Assembly (NCBI GenBank): GCA_030831265.1
Contig: JAURLM010000130.1
Location: 1-14,423 of the forward strand
Reading direction: 5' to 3'
DNA length: 14,423 nucleotides
Origin: Chloroflexota bacterium
GTDB taxonomy: Bacteria; Chloroflexota; Dehalococcoidia; Lucifugimonadales; Lucifugimonadaceae
A program made the translations under genes and the position numbers. Under the pieces are notes generated by a model, which saw only the letters and a list, made by a program, of their open reading frames with translations, searched no databases and was not told the origin of the DNA. Shown here in pieces: positions 6,223 to 13,575 of the stretch. The first letter of the stretch is position 1. Every line of letters begins with the position of its first letter.

Positions 6223-7242
6223 GTGCCATCGTTGTCGACTCGCGAAGGAGTAGTTGTAATCGAATCGAACATCTTTGGCTCTACTGGGCGTACTGTTACC
6301 CGGATTGGCTTCGGCGGCGCACCTGCAGGGTTGACGAACTACCTCGGCACCTACTCACCCGAACAGCTTGACCAGCGAGAGCAGGTCATTGCAGCGATAC
6401 AGCACGCTGCTGACCGCGGCGTCACCTACTTCGACACAGCGGCGGCGTACGGTAGCGGACAGAGCGAGCGTATTTTTGGTGAGGCGCTCGGAGGTCGTGT
6501 TACACGACCTACTGATGTCCTGTTCGGTGGGCTTGTTGCACCTGACCCTGTGGGCATTGAGGAATCGCCCGAAACCACGGCTGGTGACAGCGGCTCTCTC
6601 CCTCCGCATGCCATCGACACGGATCCTGAGCCGATATTCCTTGCGACGAAGGTTTCGCATAAAGAGTCGGACGTGCGCGGTTCCGTGGAGCGTTCCCTTC
6701 GCAACCTCCGAGTTGATCGAATCGATCTGGTGCAGATTCATGGCGGCTCATACACGGAAGCTGACGAAGCTCGCGTGCTTGAGCGTGGCGGTGTTCTCGA
6801 CATTCTCGAAAAGGCGCGTGACGAAGGGTTAATCAGGCATATCGGATTCACCACCGAAGATCAGAACGCAGCCGTTTACCGGTTCATCGCGACAGGCCGT
6901 TTCGAGGTGATGCAGGTGCAATACAACCTGCTGTTCCAGCACCCTTACTCACCCGACCGCCCGTTTGGCTGCATGATTGCAGCGCGGGATGCCGGGATGG
7001 GCATCGTCACCATGCGTTCACTCACATCAGGCGTGTTCCAACGCTGGATGCAGATGCTGCGGCCAGGCGATAACTTCGACTACTCGGCCGCGCTCCTGCA
7101 GTTCGTTCTCTCAAATCCGCTCGTTAACGTAGCGCTTGCAGGTATGCGAACCGCGTCTGAAGTCGACCGCAACATCACCGTGCTGAACGATGCGGCGGGT
7201 CGGATCGACCTTGACGGTCTGCACCAGAAATACGTCCAGTAG
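6223..7242 (+). CDS. Aldo/keto reductase family protein
   Basis: NAD(P)-dependent oxidoreductase with a TIM barrel, soluble and cytoplasmic. Numbered from GTG 6223 (339 residues), the catalytic tetrad is complete: D71 and Y76 in YFDTAAAYG, K143 in LATKV, H173 in VQIHGG. The C-terminal NPLVNVALAGMRTASEVDRNI matches the cofactor-binding end of the family. An extra segment of about 45 residues (92-136, acidic and Pro-rich) lies between the YG helix and the catalytic Lys strand. The start is doubtful. Homologous sequence begins near ESNIFGSTGRTVTRIGFGG, and a strong AAGGAG sits at 6245-6250, eight bases before an ATC codon at 6259. No ATG, GTG or TTG in frame fits that site. Coordinates use the nearest conventional start, which has no Shine-Dalgarno sequence. 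Sugar or aldose dehydrogenase activity is plausible from the neighbours but not shown. Confidence 0.9.
   Translation: MPSLSTREGVVVIESNIFGSTGRTVTRIGFGGAPAGLTNYLGTYSPEQLDQREQVIAAIQHAADRGVTYFDTAAAYGSGQSERIFGEALGGRVTRPTDVLFGGLVAPDPVGIEESPETTAGDSGSLPPHAIDTDPEPIFLATKVSHKESDVRGSVERSLRNLRVDRIDLVQIHGGSYTEADEARVLERGGVLDILEKARDEGLIRHIGFTTEDQNAAVYRFIATGRFEVMQVQYNLLFQHPYSPDRPFGCMIAARDAGMGIVTMRSLTSGVFQRWMQMLRPGDNFDYSAALLQFVLSNPLVNVALAGMRTASEVDRNITVLNDAAGRIDLDGLHQKYVQ
6245..6250 (+). promoter_or_regulatory. Orphan strong Shine-Dalgarno in front of the aldo/keto reductase
   Basis: AAGGAG is followed in the reading frame by TAGTTGTA and then ATC at 6259. The spacing of eight bases is ideal for ATC as the start codon, which would be a rare AUC initiation or a base change from ATG. 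The only nearby conventional start codon, TTG 6254, runs straight into TAA. Confidence 0.55.
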
Positions 7243-7346
7243 TCGTTAAGTACGTCGACAGCGGTTCAAAGCGCGTGCACATTCCCACAGTGCAGGTAAT
7301 ATGCAGCCATCCTACGTCCGCGGGCAGCAACTGGAGCGCAATGCAG

Positions 7347-7862
7347 ATGAACGAGTACGTCGCAACGATCAAGAGTTCTTATGACGAGTATCTTGCCGAA
7401 CTGAAGAAGGTAGTTGACGGCCTGTCGATTGACGAGGCGTACAAGCAGCCCTCACCGCACTCCAACACCATAGGCTGGAGCGTCTGGCACATGGCCAGAG
7501 TCGAGGACTACTGGTTGAACAACGTCGTGCAGGGCGATGCGCAGGTCTGGAACAGCGGTGGCTGGGATAAGAAATTTGGTATGGACCCGGAGAATCGCGG
7601 TGCGGGGCAGACCATAGAGCAGGTTCTGGCGATGCCGCATGTAGCGGTAACGGAGTTACTGGCGTACTTCGATGCTGTGCGCGCTAAGACTTCACCGTTC
7701 ATCACTGGCCTTGCCGAAAGCGATCTTGCGCGTGAGATCGAGCACCCGCGCTTTGGCAAGGTGACTGGTCGGTGGATTGTCGGACACATCGTTGTGGAAG
7801 AGAGCCAGCACGTCGGGCAGGTTGCGTTCACCCGCGGTATTCTGCGGGGATTCGGGAAGTAA
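7347..7862 (+). CDS. DinB-like four-helix metalloprotein
   Basis: DinB/YfiT-type four-helix bundle, 171 residues, the usual length for the family. Members bind a metal through three histidines; several are thiol transferases (bacillithiol, mycothiol) or of unknown role. The likely ligands are H48 (GWSVWHMARVEDYW) and H147 and H155 (GHIVVEESQHVGQV), the last pair showing the typical helix-4 pattern. ATG 7347 is ten bases after GGAG (7333-7336); ATG 7341, two codons earlier with spacing 4, is the alternative. The frame is open back to GTG 7275, but that peptide (MHIPTVQVICSHP) has no supporting signal. It follows the aldo/keto reductase by about 100 bp and precedes the scramblase-like pair by 40 bp. 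The substrate is unknown. Confidence 0.8.
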   Translation: MNEYVATIKSSYDEYLAELKKVVDGLSIDEAYKQPSPHSNTIGWSVWHMARVEDYWLNNVVQGDAQVWNSGGWDKKFGMDPENRGAGQTIEQVLAMPHVAVTELLAYFDAVRAKTSPFITGLAESDLAREIEHPRFGKVTGRWIVGHIVVEESQHVGQVAFTRGILRGFGK

Positions 7863-7890
7863 GGGCACGACCTAAAGGCGCGGTGATGTC

Positions 7891-7897
7891 GAGGAGG
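7891..7897 (+). promoter_or_regulatory. Strong ribosome binding site of scramblase-like gene 1
   Basis: GAGGAGG lies five bases before ATG 7903 and is among the best Shine-Dalgarno matches in the window. The paralogue at 8607 has no comparable site, so the first copy may be translated much more strongly. Confidence 0.7.
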
Positions 7898-7902
7898 AAA
7901 AC

Positions 7903-8556
7903 ATGTACGGAAAAGCTCCTGAGACACAGCAACTGCTGGACTTGACCCGGCTGGCTTCGGTGCGTATCTCGCAGCGTGTCGAAAAGCTAGAGCTGTTCAC
8001 GGGTTTCGAAAGTGCCAATCGATATGACGTACTTGCGCAGGATGGAACCACCATTGCGCACGCCGCGGAATCGACCAGCGGAATGCAGCGATTTTTCCTC
8101 GGCAGTGGACGATTTGAATCGATCGACCTGTTGAACGCTTCTGGCCAGCGGGTCCTTTCGCTCAAGGAGACATGGGGCTTCCCGTTCTCCACCCATCACG
8201 TCACAACGTCGGACGGCCAGCCGATTTTCACGGTGAAGCAGCAGTTCGCGTTCTTCAGTCGGAAGTTTGGCATCTGGGGCGACGGGATGCCGGACATACG
8301 CGTCAAGGGACCGATAATCCGTACGTGGACCTTCTGGGCCTACGAAGGGGAACGACTCGTTGGCAAGATAACCAAGCGGTACTCGGGCATCGGCAAAGAG
8401 ATCATGACCGACGCGGACAACTTCGACGTCGAGTTTTTTGGCCCAATCGCCAATCAGCAACAGGGGATGAGGTTGCTGGTGATGGGGTTCGTGGTCGACA
8501 TGAAGTTCTTTGAGAACAAGAACAACAGCCGTTCCGGGATACGAATTGGCAATTGA
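7903..8556 (+). CDS. Scramblase/LURP-one-like protein, copy 1 (Tubby-like barrel)
   Basis: Member of the phospholipid scramblase family (Tubby C-terminal-like fold), 217 residues, single domain. Matches to the eukaryotic PLSCR pattern include NRYDVLAQDG (39-48), the long beta-repeat section, LVGKITKRYSG (152-162), TDADNF (169-174) and, in the C-terminal hydrophobic helix, LLVMGFVVDMKFFE (191-204). TDADNF equals the start of the proposed Ca-binding segment of human PLSCR1 (273-284), though the last Asp of that segment is not kept. The proline-rich N-terminus and Cys cluster of PLSCR1 are absent. Bacterial members lack proven scramblase activity; a lipid-, ligand- or protein-binding role is equally possible. 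The next gene is an ungapped paralogue. The family call is firm; the function is open. Confidence 0.85.
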   Translation: MYGKAPETQQLLDLTRLASVRISQRVEKLELFTGFESANRYDVLAQDGTTIAHAAESTSGMQRFFLGSGRFESIDLLNASGQRVLSLKETWGFPFSTHHVTTSDGQPIFTVKQQFAFFSRKFGIWGDGMPDIRVKGPIIRTWTFWAYEGERLVGKITKRYSGIGKEIMTDADNFDVEFFGPIANQQQGMRLLVMGFVVDMKFFENKNNSRSGIRIGN

Positions 8557-8606
8557 ACACAGCATCAAACCTGCGAATCCTAAGCAGCGGGTGAATAGGT
8601 ATACGG

Positions 8607-9275
8607 ATGTCCAGTGATCGCGCCGACACACGACAATTGCTGGATTTGTCGCGGTACAGCTCGGTCCGTATCTCGGAGCGCGCCAAAACCATCGAACTAC
8701 CCGCGGGCAGTGAACGAAAAAACAGGTGGGATGTGTTGGTGCCGGATGGGCAGGTGATCGCTCATCTAACAAATTCGACGGCTCAGACTCGAAAGGTATC
8801 TCCGGGTTTTGGGCATCGCGATCAAGTTGATCTGTTCAACACTACTGGCGATCACATTCTGTCGATAAAAGACCGCTGGACCTTTTCGACTGCAAAATAC
8901 CTGGTAGATTCGCCCGACGGGCAGTCAATGTTCAAAGTCCAACAGCGATTTGCCATCTTCAGGCGAAAATTTGGAATCTCGGGTGATGGCGGGACTGAGT
9001 TACGTATCGAAGGCTCCAGAATTCACAGGCGTACCTTCAAGGTGTACGAAGGTGAGCGCCTGATTGGAAAGATCACCAAACGCTTTCGCTGCATCCGAAA
9101 GTCGTTTAGGTCCAACACGGGCATGTTCGATGTGGAAATTCTAGATCCAGAAGCCGACCAGCAGCGACGGCTCAAGATGTTGGTAACGAGTTTCGTGGTC
9201 GATCATGTCTCCCACAAGTATTGCAGCATTGTCTGGGATGCCGCGTTTGGCGGAATCAACAACCCTGGTGTTTAG
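8607..9275 (+). CDS. Scramblase/LURP-one-like protein, copy 2 (divergent)
   Basis: Paralogue of the preceding protein, 222 residues, alignable without gaps from residue 9 to about 204 (for example RQLLDLSRYSSVRISER against QQLLDLTRLASVRISQR). It keeps NRWDVL, RRKFGISGDG, the YEGERLIGKITKRF stretch and DVE. The Asp-Ala-Asp-Asn segment is replaced by SNTGMF (169-174), and the C-terminal FFE region by DHVSHKY followed by a different tail. The predicted C-terminal helix is less hydrophobic than in copy 1. It starts at ATG 8607 with a weak Shine-Dalgarno, 50 bp after copy 1. It is intact and without stops, so it is a diverged functional protein rather than a pseudogene. It may form a heteromer with copy 1; this is inference. 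Confidence 0.82.
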   Translation: MSSDRADTRQLLDLSRYSSVRISERAKTIELPAGSERKNRWDVLVPDGQVIAHLTNSTAQTRKVSPGFGHRDQVDLFNTTGDHILSIKDRWTFSTAKYLVDSPDGQSMFKVQQRFAIFRRKFGISGDGGTELRIEGSRIHRRTFKVYEGERLIGKITKRFRCIRKSFRSNTGMFDVEILDPEADQQRRLKMLVTSFVVDHVSHKYCSIVWDAAFGGINNPGV

Positions 9276-9298
9276 CTTGACCACATCCGGAGAAAGAT

Positions 9299-10294
9299 AT
9301 GCGTATTGGATTCAAGTTTTCACCTGCAGCGTTTGGCGAGACGCCGCTTGAAGACCTGCTGACCTTCGCCGCGCAATACGGCGCCAGCGACGTCATTCTC
9401 GGTTCATATAACCGGGAGAATCTCGTGCCGGGCGAGAGCCGGTTTGAAGTCGATGACCTGATCGCGCTTCGCAAGCACGTGGAATCATTCGGCGTGCGCC
9501 TCGAAGCCATCGAAAACGTCCCAACGCGCTTCTACGACCAGGTGATGCTAGGTGGGCCTGACAGGTCGAAGCAGATCGAGAACATGAAGCACACGGTGGC
9601 GGCGATGGGCCGCGCTGGCATACCGATATTCGGCTACAACTGGATGCCTTCCAACGTGTGGCGCGGGTCCAGTAACACTCCGGGTCGTGGCGGCGTTCAT
9701 TACACTAATTACGACCACGCCGAGTATGCCGACATCCCGCCAACTCATGGCCGTGTCTATGACGAAAGCGAGATGTGGGATCTGCTTGAAGACTGGATAC
9801 GCATCATTACTCCGGTCGCTGAGGAAGAGGGAATCCGCATGGGGATTCACCCGCCTGACCCGCCTGTGCAGTCCATCGGCGGCATCCCACGCCTGCTCTA
9901 TAACTTCGACGCGTACCGCAGGCTGGTGAACATCGTTGACTCACCCGCCAACGCCATTGAGTTCTGCCAGGGGACGTTCTCGGAGTTCGAAGATGCCGCT
10001 GGAGAAGGTATCTACAACTGGATCGAGGAGATGGCGCAGCGGAAGAAGATTCTCTACGTCCACTTCCGCAACGTCTCCAATCCGGGAATCCCGTTCGATG
10101 AGGCGTTCATCAACACAGGGTACGTGGACATGTACCGGGCGATGAAGATCTACAGCGACGCCGGTTTCGACGGCGTGTTTATCGACGATCACGTACCGAT
10201 AACCATTGGTGACACGGAGTATGGTCACCGTGGCCGAGCGTTTGCAAACGGGTACATCCAGGCCTTGATGGACGTTATCAAGCGTGGAGGGTAG
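9299..10294 (+). CDS. Mannonate dehydratase-like TIM-barrel protein, copy 2
   Basis: Full-length paralogue of the gene at 5187-6167, 331 residues. The UxuA-family motifs are all present: GYNWMP (112-117), GIHPPDPP with H184, EFCQGT with C223, YVHFRNV with H255, NTGYVDMY (272-279), IDDH with D297/H298, and EYGHRGRAFANGYIQ with Y308. In this copy the Tyr aligned with the YSAIGR Tyr of E. coli UxuA is kept, unlike W300 of copy 1. GGAG (9289-9292) lies six bases before ATG 9299, only 23 bp after the scramblase-like gene 2, so cotranscription is likely. The most probable activity is dehydration of D-mannonate or another aldonate. The short length and divergent N-terminus leave room for a different substrate. 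Confidence 0.87.
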   Translation: MRIGFKFSPAAFGETPLEDLLTFAAQYGASDVILGSYNRENLVPGESRFEVDDLIALRKHVESFGVRLEAIENVPTRFYDQVMLGGPDRSKQIENMKHTVAAMGRAGIPIFGYNWMPSNVWRGSSNTPGRGGVHYTNYDHAEYADIPPTHGRVYDESEMWDLLEDWIRIITPVAEEEGIRMGIHPPDPPVQSIGGIPRLLYNFDAYRRLVNIVDSPANAIEFCQGTFSEFEDAAGEGIYNWIEEMAQRKKILYVHFRNVSNPGIPFDEAFINTGYVDMYRAMKIYSDAGFDGVFIDDHVPITIGDTEYGHRGRAFANGYIQALMDVIKRGG

Positions 10295-10331
10295 AGTTCC
10301 GGGGTGGTATGCCGGGCTGTGAATTGCGAAC

Positions 10332-10336
10332 AGGAG
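10332..10336 (+). promoter_or_regulatory. Ribosome binding site deciding the alpha/beta hydrolase start
   Basis: AGGAG lies eight bases before ATG 10345. The upstream ATG 10309 in the same frame has only a G-rich GGGGTGG and would add 12 residues not expected in the fold. Confidence 0.6.
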
Positions 10337-10344
10337 TCTCCAGG

Positions 10345-11196
10345 ATGGGCAGTTGGCCTGAACCAAGAATGGTGGATACCGGTGAATTGCACATTGCCAC
10401 CTATTCATATGGGTCACCGTCATCTCCACCTCTACTGTTGCTGCACGGTTTCCTGAGCACCGGACTGGTGTGGCATGACGTCGCAACCGCACTGGCAAAT
10501 GACTGGCATGTGATAGCCATCGACCAACGTGGCCGCGCGTTCAGCGACCGCGCTCCCGACGGTGACTATTCGACGGCCGCCTACGTCAAAGACGCCCGCG
10601 CTGTGTTGGCGAAACTCCACATCGAAAAACTTGCGCTGGCCGGTCACTCTATGGGCGGTGCGAACGTGATCGCTTTCGCATCAGAATTTCCGGAAATGGT
10701 CACTTCGCTGGTCGTCGTAGATATGGCTCCTGAAATCAACAGTGGAGCATTGACTCAGGTGGCAGCGGGAATTGCCGCACTCGACGGGGATTTCGCTGAC
10801 ATATGGGAAGCGCGGGCATGGCAGAGGAAGACGCTGCCCCTGTTGAGCAAAGATGCCGTTGAGCGAAGGCTGCACTCCCGCATGGTGGAGCGGGCAGGGC
10901 GTGTTGTGTGGCGAGAAGACCCGGCGATTCAGAAATTTCGTCAGGCGAATCCGATGCCGACCGCTGAGGAGCGCTGGAGGCTGTTGCGAGGTGTGACATG
11001 CCGAACGCTGTTCCTGCTGGGCGGCGCAAGCGGACTTGTCAGCGATGAGACGGCGCAGAAGTCCGCCGATACCGTGCCGGTGGGCGAGTGGATACGAGTG
11101 CCGAATGCGGGTCACAACGTGTTCGAGGACAATCCGGATGATTCGATAGCCGCGATCAGTAATTTTTTGTCCGGTGATTCGGCGTGGTGCGCGTGA
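10345..11196 (+). CDS. Alpha/beta-fold hydrolase
   Basis: Soluble alpha/beta hydrolase, 283 residues from ATG 10345. The oxyanion motif LLHGFLSTGLVW starts near residue 32, the arginine-containing DQRGRAFSD follows at 60-68, the nucleophile elbow is GHSMGG with S102, and the base is H257 in PNAGHNVFED. The usual acid after strand 7 (GxxD) is not present as such: the sequence reads LLGGASGLVSDE, with Ser at the expected position and D234 a few residues on. The D of VVVDMAP (D127) is another candidate acid. The closest recognisable types are esterase, lactonase and C-C hydrolase-like enzymes; the substrate cannot be told. It follows the dehydratase-like copy 2 by 50 bp and precedes the MFS gene by 26 bp. 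In this setting lactone or ester opening upstream of a sugar-acid dehydratase is an attractive but unproven role. Confidence 0.87.
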   Translation: MGSWPEPRMVDTGELHIATYSYGSPSSPPLLLLHGFLSTGLVWHDVATALANDWHVIAIDQRGRAFSDRAPDGDYSTAAYVKDARAVLAKLHIEKLALAGHSMGGANVIAFASEFPEMVTSLVVVDMAPEINSGALTQVAAGIAALDGDFADIWEARAWQRKTLPLLSKDAVERRLHSRMVERAGRVVWREDPAIQKFRQANPMPTAEERWRLLRGVTCRTLFLLGGASGLVSDETAQKSADTVPVGEWIRVPNAGHNVFEDNPDDSIAAISNFLSGDSAWCA

Positions 11197-11222
11197 ATGA
11201 CACACTTGCACCTGGATAACCT

Positions 11223-12470
11223 GTGCGGTTGAACTTCGAAAACACTTCGCTGGGGGCGTTCAAGTACCGCGAATACCGTATCTTCTGGATCGCTGCGGCC
11301 TTCTCCAACATCGGCATGTGGGCGCTGATATTTGGGCGGCTCTGGCTGATGCGAACGCTCACGCCCAGCGAGTTCATGCTGGGGCTGGAGACTGCGGCGA
11401 ACCTCGGTCCCGTTCTCATCTTCTCCGTGTGGGGCGGCGTGCTTGCCGACAGAGTGAACCGGCTCAAGCTGGTCAGGGTCACGCGACTCATGTTTGCTGC
11501 GCTTGCCGCACTTACGGGCGTGCTGATAGTCACGGGAGTCATTCAGCCGTGGCATGTCATCGTCATTTCTCTCGGCACCGGTGTCCTGCTGGCATTCGAC
11601 ATCCCTTCCCGTGCCGCAATGGTCGCAACCATAGTCCCGTCAGAACACCTCGCCGGGGCAATCGCCATGTACTCCATCGTGTTTGGAGTTGCAGCCATCA
11701 TCGGACCTGCACTATTCGCACCGTTGGTTGGTTCACTCGGACTAGAAGGCCTGTTCTTCATCATTGCCGCCTCATACGTGCTGACGACGGCTGCGCTCAT
11801 GTTCATGTCACCGGTGGGTCACAAGATGGAGAGCACGCGCGTTTCGGCATGGCGAGGTCTGACGGAAGGTTTTGGCTACCTGCGATCAAACCGGACTATT
11901 GCAGGGTTGATTGGGCTTGGCATATTTGGTGGACTGGTTGGCCTGTCATACCAGACGCTGCTGCCGGTGTTCACTGATGAAGTGCTGGGAGGTGATGAGC
12001 AAACATACGGAAACTTGCTGCTTGGTGCGGGAATCGGCGGGCTGGTTGCGACTGTAGCCATCGTCATGCTGGGTAAGCGGGTGAGGCCGGCGCTTTACCT
12101 GACGGTTTCCGGGAGCGTATTTGGCGTTTTGCTGGTTGTGTTCGCACAGTTGGACACCCTTGCTGCCGCCGCGTTCGCCCTGGCACTCGTGGGCGCCAGT
12201 AGGACGATTTACCAGACCATGAACCAGACCCTTGTTCAGACGCTGGTAGCGCCGGAATACCGGGGCAGGGTGATGGGCATAAGCCAGTTCACGTGGGGTG
12301 CTTCAAGCCTCGGCGGGTTGCTTATGGGCGGCCTGGCGCAGTTTTACGGAGCACCGTTCGCACTCGTCATCGGCGGTACGCTAATGGCCTGCGGTGTGGC
12401 AGCCGTAGGCACAACGCTGCTGCGCCCGCTCTGGTACAGGTCAAAGGCTGAAACCGGAACGGGCGCGTGA
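11223..12470 (+). CDS. MFS transporter (MFS_3/EntS-like)
   Basis: Inner-membrane transporter of 415 residues with about 12 hydrophobic segments and short polar termini. Motif A between helices 2 and 3 reads GGVLADRVNRLKLVR (71-85), and the start SLGAFKYREYRIFWIAAAFSNIG is typical of the MFS_3 group, which includes enterobactin and drug exporters. Proton-driven export is therefore the likelier direction, although catabolic setting could favour uptake. GTG 11223 is the start: an in-frame TAA lies six bases upstream (11217-11219), and the only alternative is TTG 11229. No strong Shine-Dalgarno is seen, so expression may depend on coupling to the hydrolase gene. It ends the plus-strand run, only eight bases from the stop of the convergent binding-protein gene. 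Confidence 0.92.
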   Translation: MRLNFENTSLGAFKYREYRIFWIAAAFSNIGMWALIFGRLWLMRTLTPSEFMLGLETAANLGPVLIFSVWGGVLADRVNRLKLVRVTRLMFAALAALTGVLIVTGVIQPWHVIVISLGTGVLLAFDIPSRAAMVATIVPSEHLAGAIAMYSIVFGVAAIIGPALFAPLVGSLGLEGLFFIIAASYVLTTAALMFMSPVGHKMESTRVSAWRGLTEGFGYLRSNRTIAGLIGLGIFGGLVGLSYQTLLPVFTDEVLGGDEQTYGNLLLGAGIGGLVATVAIVMLGKRVRPALYLTVSGSVFGVLLVVFAQLDTLAAAAFALALVGASRTIYQTMNQTLVQTLVAPEYRGRVMGISQFTWGASSLGGLLMGGLAQFYGAPFALVIGGTLMACGVAAVGTTLLRPLWYRSKAETGTGA

Positions 12471-12478
12471 GCAGCGTC

Positions 12479-13504
12479 CTATTTGCTTACATCGGCCACG
12501 AACTTGTTTGTGAATGCATTGGAAGCGTCCAGAGACTCGGATATGAGCCCCTGGTCCTTCATCCAGCGGGCAAAGCTATCCCAGCGTGAGGCTTCCTGCC
12601 AACCGAACTGCGGGGCGATGCCATCACTCCACATCGGCACCAGCAGGTCGACACCCTTGCGCTCCACTGCCTCTTGCACGCTGTCATCTCCGAGCTCTAC
12701 AAGAATGTCGATGGACTTCTGCGGATTGGCGATGGCGTAGTCGAAGCCACGGCTGAACGCCCGCACCAGCTTCTGAGTCACATCGCTACGGTTGGCGACA
12801 GTTTCATCACTCGCCACCAGCACCAACTCATAGAAATCCGGAACGCCCCAGTCCTCCATCCGCATCACGTTGACTGGCATTCCCTCGAGTTCGAGAAGTA
12901 TCGACTCGTGTGTCCAGTACGCACCGACGATTGCATCCACAGCGCCAGAGGCAAGTGACTGCGTGAGTGCGAATCCAATGTCGATCAGCTCAATGTCATT
13001 CAAAGTAAGACCATCCGTCGCCAACATCGTTGCCAACAGCCCTTCATTTGATGGAATGCCGGGGTAGCCGACCTTCTTGCCCTGCAGATCCGAGGGACGC
13101 GCTATTCCGGATGACTTGAGCGTCATGATGGAGTTCAGCGGGTGTTGGACTATTCCGGTGATGGAAACGACCGGTATTCCCTCGCTTCGGGCCTGGAGCA
13201 GGTCCGTCTGGTAGCTGATGCCGAAGTCATCGCGTCCTGCTCCCACTGATTGCAGCACGGAAGATGGATCGGATGGTGTGTAGACGTTGACATTCAGCCC
13301 TTCGTCAGTGAAATAGCCCTGATCGATGGCAGCGTAGATTCCCGCGTGGTTCGAGTTGGGGTACCAATCGAGTGCAAGCGATACGCTTTCAGTCTTTTCA
13401 TCACTGGAACATGCGACACCTGCAAGGGTCATCGCTACTACGGTGACACCGAACCATAACGCTAAATGCAGCGGTTTCCATCTTGTGAAACTACCGATTC
13501 TCAT
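12479..13504 (-). CDS. ABC transporter substrate-binding lipoprotein, ThiY/THI5 (NMT1) family
   Basis: Extracytoplasmic binding lipoprotein of 341 residues. The N-terminus has basic residues, a hydrophobic core and a lipobox-like LAGVAC with Cys32, predicting lipid anchoring. LDWYPNSNHAGIYAA (45-59), the KKVGYPGIPS stretch and DFGISYQTD (93-101) closely follow the ThiY/THI5 pattern for binding a formylated aminopyrimidine precursor of thiamin. RibY riboflavin-binding proteins, known in Chloroflexus, belong to the same family and are a real alternative. The start is ambiguous: ATG 13504 (GAGG, spacing 8) gives the best signal peptide, ATG 13522 (GAGG, spacing 6) adds six residues. It is the second gene after the permease, 71 bp downstream. 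No TPP or FMN riboswitch is visible within the window. The family call is firm; the ligand is inferred. Confidence 0.92.
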   Translation of the reverse strand: MRIGSFTRWKPLHLALWFGVTVVAMTLAGVACSSDEKTESVSLALDWYPNSNHAGIYAAIDQGYFTDEGLNVNVYTPSDPSSVLQSVGAGRDDFGISYQTDLLQARSEGIPVVSITGIVQHPLNSIMTLKSSGIARPSDLQGKKVGYPGIPSNEGLLATMLATDGLTLNDIELIDIGFALTQSLASGAVDAIVGAYWTHESILLELEGMPVNVMRMEDWGVPDFYELVLVASDETVANRSDVTQKLVRAFSRGFDYAIANPQKSIDILVELGDDSVQEAVERKGVDLLVPMWSDGIAPQFGWQEASRWDSFARWMKDQGLISESLDASNAFTNKFVADVSK

Positions 13505-13575
13505 ATCTTGAACCTCTTTCATCCTGTACCTCGTGCTGACCAATTAGGCCATTTGTTTTTTGTGGTGACATACGG

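Noticed and set aside
7297..7302. TAATAT as a -10 box in front of the DinB-like gene
   Set aside because: It resembles a -10 hexamer, but no -35 match or extended -10 lies at a proper distance, so an internal promoter is not claimed.
7275..7346. N-terminal extension of the DinB-like protein from GTG 7275
   Set aside because: No ribosome binding site is seen there, and the fold starts at MNEYVATIK. GGAG at 7333-7336 supports ATG 7347 or 7341.
7987..8772. Long open frame on the minus strand (261 codons) across both scramblase-like genes
   Set aside because: It lies antisense to two paralogues whose conservation is on the plus strand, its composition is Arg/His/Pro-rich, and it has no recognisable domain. 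It is a shadow of codon bias.
11197..11232. Short ATG frame between the hydrolase and MFS genes
   Set aside because: It ends after 11 codons and is out of frame with the transporter. At most it might act in coupling.
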